A stretch of DNA of 64,000 nucleotides from Pigmentiphaga aceris. Lineage in GTDB: Bacteria; Pseudomonadota; Gammaproteobacteria; Burkholderiales; Burkholderiaceae_B. A program made the translations under genes and the position numbers. How positions within the stretch are numbered: the first letter of the stretch is position 1; the number at the start of each line of letters is the position of its first letter. Under the pieces are notes generated by a model that saw nothing but the letters and a program-made list of their open reading frames with translations, was not told the origin of the DNA and ran no database searches. This document shows, in pieces, positions 58,965-64,000 of this stretch. The stretch covers positions 4,526,001 through 4,590,000 of the forward strand of contig NZ_CP043046.1 in NCBI RefSeq assembly GCF_008119665.1, given 5' to 3'.

Positions 58965-60218
58965 TCAACGCTGATCGACGATCATCTTCAACGCCGGTAC
59001 ACGCATCACTGCTGCTGCGATCTGCCTGTTCACCTTTGAACGCAGGACATCTACACCTTCAGCAGTTTCTCCGCGACAGCGAGCCAACATATCGTCGTTA
59101 GCTGTGAAGCTGGCAGGCGTTACCCCACCAAAAACATTCTGCACCCTGGCGTTCTGGCAACGGCCACCTTCGCTGCTGATCGTGCCACGAACCACTTCTT
59201 CAAAGATTGGCTTGCCACCAGTGGTTGCGGTAACGACATAACCATATTCAACGCTGGAACCACTGCTGATGAGCTCATATAGATACGAGGCATTTTTGGG
59301 CATCAGCAACGCGGCCTTCAGTATGTCCACCTCGTGAAACGCGTAGATCACCGTCTGCGCACGTTCCGGCTGCACCGTCTCGTTGTGGCGGAGCTTTTCG
59401 ACGGTGACAACGGTGGCACCGCCAGCCACCCATTCGATTCCAGGTTCGATCCCGATAGTCTGGGCAAGATCGTCCTTGAACAAGCGGTCTGCGCCAAGCA
59501 CGACCAAGGTGGCGGTGGTCGTCAATTCATTGCGACGTGCGACAGCGACGTCGTTGAAGACTTCGCCGACCGCATCAAGCTCAGAACGCCGGAGCTTCAA
59601 TTTCATCAGAGCATTGCGGATGAGCGTCTTCTCTTCCATGCTTGTGTCATCAAGCTTATAGAAAGCAATCATCCGTGCAATGGGTCGGCTCGCAGCATCA
59701 GGCTCTCGGGCGAGCCTGCTAATGGTGCGATCAAGGATAAGACGACGCGGTTGTGGCAGTTGCAGCGCGGGCAAATCTGAGATGTCATCAAAGAGCGTGA
59801 TCGGTATCGCGCCGCTCTTGTTTGCCGACGTCATTTCGGCATCGAAGAAGCGATTCAGCCAATCGGTATTGGCAGCAGGCAATACTTCTTCCCGGCGCAA
59901 CGTCTGCAAAGACTCCCGCCGTTGCTGGGAGGACTGCACTCCCCTGAGCGAGGCAATTTGCTGCTCGACATGGTAGGTATAGGCAGCGGCCGCTTCTGGA
60001 TTCGTTGCGAAATAAGCGCGGGCTTGGGCCGGTCCCGTTTCGCGCTCAAGTGCGAAGTCCACACTGCGACTACCGGTGTTGATATCGCCGCTCACGAATG
60101 CCGATCTGGCATCCTCTATTAGCACGGTCGCCCGTTCAGTTTCTGTATAGAACTGCTTGGCACAGCCCGCCAGTAATAGAGCGACGCTTAACGTGATGAT
60201 TCGAGCGGCTATCGACAT
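58965..60218 (-). CDS. Lipoprotein of unknown function
   Basis: A 417-residue protein with lipobox LLLAGC (Cys at residue 19). The N-terminal third is helical (ATVLIEDARSAFVSGDINTG...). The remainder is mixed, with no membrane segment and no catalytic motif I recognise; a conserved-looking Cys pair lies in GGRCQNARVQN and LARCRGE. The DNA looks less GC-rich and its codons less biased than the neighbours, which may mean foreign origin. It is convergent with the methyltransferase-like gene and divergent from the next gene. Confidence 0.75.
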   Translation of the reverse strand: MSIAARIITLSVALLLAGCAKQFYTETERATVLIEDARSAFVSGDINTGSRSVDFALERETGPAQARAYFATNPEAAAAYTYHVEQQIASLRGVQSSQQRRESLQTLRREEVLPAANTDWLNRFFDAEMTSANKSGAIPITLFDDISDLPALQLPQPRRLILDRTISRLAREPDAASRPIARMIAFYKLDDTSMEEKTLIRNALMKLKLRRSELDAVGEVFNDVAVARRNELTTTATLVVLGADRLFKDDLAQTIGIEPGIEWVAGGATVVTVEKLRHNETVQPERAQTVIYAFHEVDILKAALLMPKNASYLYELISSGSSVEYGYVVTATTGGKPIFEEVVRGTISSEGGRCQNARVQNVFGGVTPASFTANDDMLARCRGETAEGVDVLRSKVNRQIAAAVMRVPALKMIVDQR

Positions 60219-60349
60219 ATCTTGTTATTACAACCAGTTACGGGTAGCCAAGCATAGTCTCATCCGTACGTAGGACACGCAAGCATCTGACTTACCATCC
60301 GTTTGCTTCACCACGTTCGGTCATCACGCTTCCAACGCTCAGGCATCGC

Positions 60350-61150
60350 ATGTCGCAACACGACTGGTTCATCTTCCCGACACACCCTCACCTGCCGCCA
60401 CCGGATTGGCCTGCGCTGTCACAGCGGCTGATCGATACCGGCATCTTGTTGCCGGCAGATGGCCAGCATATTGCGCCGGAAGACCTGCGGGAGCTGTCCA
60501 GTGAACTGGCCATACACGGACAAACCTCATGGGTAGATATCGATCCATCGTGGCGAACGACGGCAGATGTCGTTGATGCGTATCGCGCCTCTTCTGAAGC
60601 GATCGCTCGTCTGTCGCTTGCACCTGGCCTGTCGATGGCAGACACCGTGGCCACGATGCGTGAACAAGGGTTCGCCTTTCAGTTCTGGCCCTCGTCCGAT
60701 GCAGAGCGCTGCGCCTGGGGTGGTACACGGCATCGGCTGGGGGATGCGGCAGCAGCACTGTTCGATGACAAGGACGAGTGGGTACGTGAGGCGAACGCCT
60801 TGTCATTCAGCCTGCTGGCCTATGCGGGCAGCCCGAACGTGACGGCGGGCGAGAACCTGTGCGCGCCCTTGCGGCCGGGTACCGACGAGCCGCTTGAACT
60901 GATGGCACCTTTCGGCACGCATGTGGACTTCATCGGCGCAGCCTATGAAGATCCGGCCGTGACCTGGACCGACCCGGACACCGGCAAATCCTTCCACATA
61001 TTTGATCTGGACTGGAGCCAGAGCTTGGGCCTCGGATACCGCTTCTTGAAGATAGAGGGCGGCTGGCATGCCGATTTCTTCGAGCGCTTGCGTGCGCATC
61101 TGGCAGGCCTGCTTGGCCAACCGATGACGATCTCGCACCAGCATCTTTGA
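60350..61150 (+). CDS. Unknown cytoplasmic protein
   Basis: A 266-residue acidic, Trp-rich protein without signal or membrane segment. The distinctive parts are DWFIFPTHPHLPPPDWPALS at the start, FGTHVDFIGAAYEDPAVTWT and SFHIFDLDWSQSLGLGYRFL in the C-terminal half. The pattern resembles small bacterial proteins of unknown function often encoded singly. Codon use is like the surrounding genome, so it is probably a real gene. Confidence 0.7.
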   Translation: MSQHDWFIFPTHPHLPPPDWPALSQRLIDTGILLPADGQHIAPEDLRELSSELAIHGQTSWVDIDPSWRTTADVVDAYRASSEAIARLSLAPGLSMADTVATMREQGFAFQFWPSSDAERCAWGGTRHRLGDAAAALFDDKDEWVREANALSFSLLAYAGSPNVTAGENLCAPLRPGTDEPLELMAPFGTHVDFIGAAYEDPAVTWTDPDTGKSFHIFDLDWSQSLGLGYRFLKIEGGWHADFFERLRAHLAGLLGQPMTISHQHL

Positions 61151-61278
61151 CGGCATCAAGGCAAGCAGCTAGCCAGTACCCCCTAAGAGAGTTTCCATGG
61201 ATGGCAGCGTGCGACGTAAACGGGTGCTGACCGCACACTGGATAGGTGCCGAGGGTGCGACGCTGCCAGCCCGACACA

Positions 61279-61318
61279 CGAAAAAACACCCCGAAGCCTT
61301 GAAGACATTCGGGGTGTT
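61279..61318 (-). terminator. Terminator of the malic enzyme gene
   Basis: An 11-bp stem AACACCCCGAA/TTCGGGGTGTT (61285-61295 with 61308-61318) followed on the minus strand by six T. It lies 124 bases beyond the maeB stop; nothing else is seen in that stretch. Confidence 0.87.
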
Positions 61319-61441
61319 GTCTGGGTACGCAGGTTCAGCACCGACGTTCTGAACCCACGCAGCCCGTGCAGTCATCGCATCACACCGGCAACTGATGGGC
61401 CACCGGTCCGCACACCAAGGCGCGCGGACCGGCTCATGCGA

Positions 61442-63739
61442 TCACTTCGCCGGCGTGGCTTGCGCCGCAGCCAGCGCCGTCATGTTGACGATGCGGCGCA
61501 CGGTCGACGACGGGGTCAGGATGTGCACCGATGCGGCCGCACCCAGCAGGATCGGGCCGATGGTCACGCCGTGACCGCCGATGGTCTTCAACACGTTGAA
61601 CAGAATGTTCGCCGCGTCCAGGTTCGGGCAGACCAGCACGTTGGCCGAGCCGGTCAGCTTGCTGTTGGTCTGGCCGGCTTGTGCACGCACGACTTCCGAC
61701 AAAGCGGCGTCGCCATGCAGCTCGCCATCGGATTCGATGTGCGGGGCCAGTTCCTGGAAGCGCTCGAAAGCTGCGCGCATCTTGCGGGCCGACGGACGTG
61801 TGGAGCTGCCGTAGTTCGAGTGCGACAGGAATGCCACTTTGGGCGGCAGACCGAAGCGTTCGACTTCCTGGGCAGCAGCCAGCGCGATATGCGCCAGTTG
61901 CTCGGCGTCCGGCTCGTCGTTGATGTAGGTGTCAGCGATGAACAGGGTCTGCTCGGGCAACATCAGCGCATTCAGTGCCGCAAAGCCATTGGCACCGTCT
62001 TGCAGGCCGATGATGTTGTTGATGTGCTCAAGGTGATGGTCGTAGCGACCTACCGTGCCGCACAGCATGGCGTCGGCGTCACCCAGCTTGACCATCAACG
62101 ACGCGATCAAGGTGTTCGAGCGGCGCACTGCTGCCTTGGCGGCGTCGGGCGTGATGCCGTCGCGTGCCATCTTCTCGTGATAGGCCTCCCAGTACTGGCG
62201 GAAGCGCGGATCGTCTTCGGGGTTCACGACGTCGACGTTTTCGCCCAGCTTGATGCGCAGGCCAGCCTTGCGTACGCGGGCTTCGATGACAGCCGGACGA
62301 CCGATCAGGATCGGACGTGCCAGTTGTTCGTCGATGACGACTTGCACGGCGCGCAGCACGCGTTCGTCTTCACCTTCGGCGTAGGCGACGCGCTTGGTTT
62401 CGGCCTTGGCGGCAGCGAACACCGGGCGCATGAACATGCCGGTTTGGTAAACGAAACGGGTCAGGCTTTCGCGATAGGCAGCGTAGTCTTCGATCGGGCG
62501 GGTTGCCACACCGGACTCTTGTGCGGCGCGAGCCACGGCCGGGGCAATGCGCAATATCAGGCGCGCGTCGAAGGGCGTCGGGATCAGGTAGTCGGGGCCG
62601 AACACCAGTTCCTGGCCGGGGTAGGCAGCGGCCACTTCGTCGCTGGTCTCGGCCTTGGCCAAGTCAGCGATTTCGCGCACGCATGCAAGCTTCATTTCCT
62701 GCGTGATCTTGGTCGCGCCGCAATCCAGGGCGCCACGGAAGATGTACGGGAAGCACAGCACGTTGTTGACTTGGTTCGGGTAGTCCGAACGGCCGGTCGC
62801 GATGATGCAGTCCGGGCGGATGGCCTTGGCCAGTTCCGGGCGGATTTCAGGTTCCGGGTTGGCCAGTGCCAGGATGATCGGCTGACGCGCCATGGTCTTG
62901 ACCATGTCGGCGGTCAGCACACCAGGAGCCGAGCAGCCCAGGAACACGTCAGCACCATTGACCACGTCGGCCAGCGTGCGCGCGTCGGTCTTCTGTGCGT
63001 AGCGTGCCTTGGACGGATCGAGGTTGCCCGGGCGGCCTTCGTAGATCACACCCTTGGAATCGACCATGAAGATGTTCTCGCGCTTCACGCCGAGACCAAC
63101 CATCACGTCGACGCAGGCAATGGCAGCTGCGCCCGCGCCCGACACGGCGATCTTCACGTCACCGATTTCTTTGTTGACCAGTTCCAGGCCGTTCAGCAGT
63201 GCAGCCGACGAGATGATCGCGGTGCCGTGCTGGTCGTCGTGGAAGACCGGAATGTTCAGGCGCTCGCTCAGCTTCTGTTCGATGTAGAAGCACTCGGGGG
63301 CCTTGATGTCTTCCAGGTTGATACCGCCCAGCGTGGGTTCCAGCGAGGCGATGATTTCGACCAGATTGTCGGGATCGCGCTCGGCCAGTTCGATGTCGAA
63401 CACATCCACGCCAGCAAACTTCTTGAACAGGCAGCCCTTGCCTTCCATCACCGGCTTGCCGGCCAGCGGACCGATGTCGCCCAGGCCCAGCACGGCCGTG
63501 CCGTTGGTGATCACGCCAACCAGATTGCCACGCGAGGTGAACTCGTAGGCCAGCGACGGGTCGGCCTGAATGTCCAGGCACGGATAGGCAACGCCGGGCG
63601 AGTAGGCCAGCGACAAGTCGCGCTGGTTGACCAGCGGCTTGGTCGGCGTGACCGAAATCTTGCCCTTGCTCGGAGAGCGGTGATATTCACGCGCTGCGTC
63701 GCGGAGCGCTTTTTCTGCGTCTGAAAGGGGGGAGGACAC
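61442..63739 (-). CDS. maeB: NADP-dependent malic enzyme with phosphotransacetylase domain
   Basis: A 765-residue fusion. Residues about 1-430 are the malic enzyme: SYTPG-like [31 protein letters not shown], catalytic Lys in the same strand, [11 protein letters not shown] (metal site), and the Rossmann [12 protein letters not shown] nucleotide motif. Residues about 430-765 form the phosphate acetyltransferase-like domain ([48 protein letters not shown]), which in this class is regulatory, binding acetyl-CoA, rather than catalytic. It makes pyruvate and NADPH from malate. The start is GTG at 63739 with AAAGGTAG upstream; no suitable ATG exists. Confidence 0.95.
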   Translation of the reverse strand: MSSPLSDAEKALRDAAREYHRSPSKGKISVTPTKPLVNQRDLSLAYSPGVAYPCLDIQADPSLAYEFTSRGNLVGVITNGTAVLGLGDIGPLAGKPVMEGKGCLFKKFAGVDVFDIELAERDPDNLVEIIASLEPTLGGINLEDIKAPECFYIEQKLSERLNIPVFHDDQHGTAIISSAALLNGLELVNKEIGDVKIAVSGAGAAAIACVDVMVGLGVKRENIFMVDSKGVIYEGRPGNLDPSKARYAQKTDARTLADVVNGADVFLGCSAPGVLTADMVKTMARQPIILALANPEPEIRPELAKAIRPDCIIATGRSDYPNQVNNVLCFPYIFRGALDCGATKITQEMKLACVREIADLAKAETSDEVAAAYPGQELVFGPDYLIPTPFDARLILRIAPAVARAAQESGVATRPIEDYAAYRESLTRFVYQTGMFMRPVFAAAKAETKRVAYAEGEDERVLRAVQVVIDEQLARPILIGRPAVIEARVRKAGLRIKLGENVDVVNPEDDPRFRQYWEAYHEKMARDGITPDAAKAAVRRSNTLIASLMVKLGDADAMLCGTVGRYDHHLEHINNIIGLQDGANGFAALNALMLPEQTLFIADTYINDEPDAEQLAHIALAAAQEVERFGLPPKVAFLSHSNYGSSTRPSARKMRAAFERFQELAPHIESDGELHGDAALSEVVRAQAGQTNSKLTGSANVLVCPNLDAANILFNVLKTIGGHGVTIGPILLGAAASVHILTPSSTVRRIVNMTALAAAQATPAK

Positions 63740-63847
63740 GATGGACTACCTTTGGTGTTGCTTTCGTAAGGATCAGAAAGATACCCCGAACTGGCCGCTC
63801 CCGCGACGTCAACACCGCTGGCCGGTGATGATTTTTTTATTGAGAAT

Positions 63848-63880
63848 GAAAAAGCCGCGCCGCCTCCCGGCTGCGCGGCT
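63848..63880 (-). terminator. Terminator of the gene at the right edge
   Basis: An 8-bp stem AGCCGCGC/GCGCGGCT (63853-63860 with 63873-63880) followed on the minus strand by TTTTTC. It lies just beyond the stop at 63907 and also isolates maeB from upstream reading. Confidence 0.87.
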
Positions 63881-63906
63881 GCTTGTGCACTTGCAGCAAA
63901 AAGGGG

Positions 63907-64000
63907 TCAATCGTATTTTTCGGGCAGGATGATGTGATCCACATAGCCCAGGCGGTAGATCGTGCGAATGGCGCGATCGGCGTCACAGGCTCGGGGCTGA
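63907..64000 (-). CDS. 3' end of an unidentified gene
   Basis: The last 30 codons of a minus-strand frame that is open to the window edge and ends ACDADRAIRTIYRLGYVDHI then ILPEKYD. Codon use looks normal and a terminator follows 27 bases later, so a real gene is likely. The fragment is too short for me to identify. Confidence 0.6.
   Translation of the reverse strand, partial: QPRACDADRAIRTIYRLGYVDHIILPEKYD

Noticed and set aside
61436..63724. Long plus-strand frame (762 codons) opposite maeB
   Set aside because: Antisense shadow; the minus-strand frame is a complete malic enzyme.

Overview
The window is high-GC bacterial chromosome with dense, mostly two-directional gene packing. TonB/FecI-FecR and FbpABC iron uptake, RND/NodT efflux, a MaeB malic enzyme with a phosphotransacetylase domain, PQQ dehydrogenases and DUF1176/DUF2207 proteins together suggest a betaproteobacterium of the Burkholderiales, probably Alcaligenaceae (Bordetella/Achromobacter-like). 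That placement is inference from gene content, not from a marker gene.

Layout. 1-2.2 kb: start of a sigma-54 activator gene (cut by the window edge), divergent from a PQQ sugar dehydrogenase plus cytochrome c pair that carries an excellent -24/-12 promoter and an upstream dyad. 2.3-9.8 kb: membrane PQQ dehydrogenase, LysR regulator, M20 deacylase, LemA and a DUF2207 membrane protein. 9.9-21.2 kb: iron acquisition, made of a FecI-like sigma factor, FecR, an STN-containing TonB receptor and, farther on, FbpC-FbpB-FbpA. Between them lie an acyl-CoA-dehydrogenase-like flavoprotein and two tandem paralogous secreted proteins. 21.4-24.5 kb: a receiver-like protein lacking its phospho-acceptor Asp, a DUF1176 protein and an NtaA-type monooxygenase.

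24.6-46.5 kb is a phage-derived block. Read on the minus strand it holds lambda-O-like and DnaB-like replication genes, an unknown 226-residue protein, a sigma-70-like promoter, a run of terminators, a complete-looking non-contractile tail module (tube protein, G and G-T chaperones, 1915-residue tape measure, tip proteins, fibre, fibre partner) and a lysis cassette (lambda R-type endolysin, membrane coiled-coil proteins, two nested lipoproteins, Rz/Rz1). A self-cleaving CI/LexA-type repressor is divergent at the right end. No terminase, portal, protease, capsid, head-tail connector or integrase is present. It is therefore either a headless defective prophage or an F-type (flexible-tail) tailocin of a non-lambda-tip type. 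The same GCGCA/TGCGC operator arms occur at the repressor region and inside the spacer of the promoter facing the tail genes, which gives a concrete SOS-induction model.

46.6-64 kb: MarR regulator with a perfect 22-bp operator and a MATE pump; WYL regulator divergent from a glutathione transferase; a TetR-controlled RND efflux system split as TetR-MFP-RND on one strand and NodT outer-membrane factor on the other; an APC permease; an exported methyltransferase-fold protein; an unusual lipoprotein; an unknown protein; maeB; and the 3' end of an unidentified gene.
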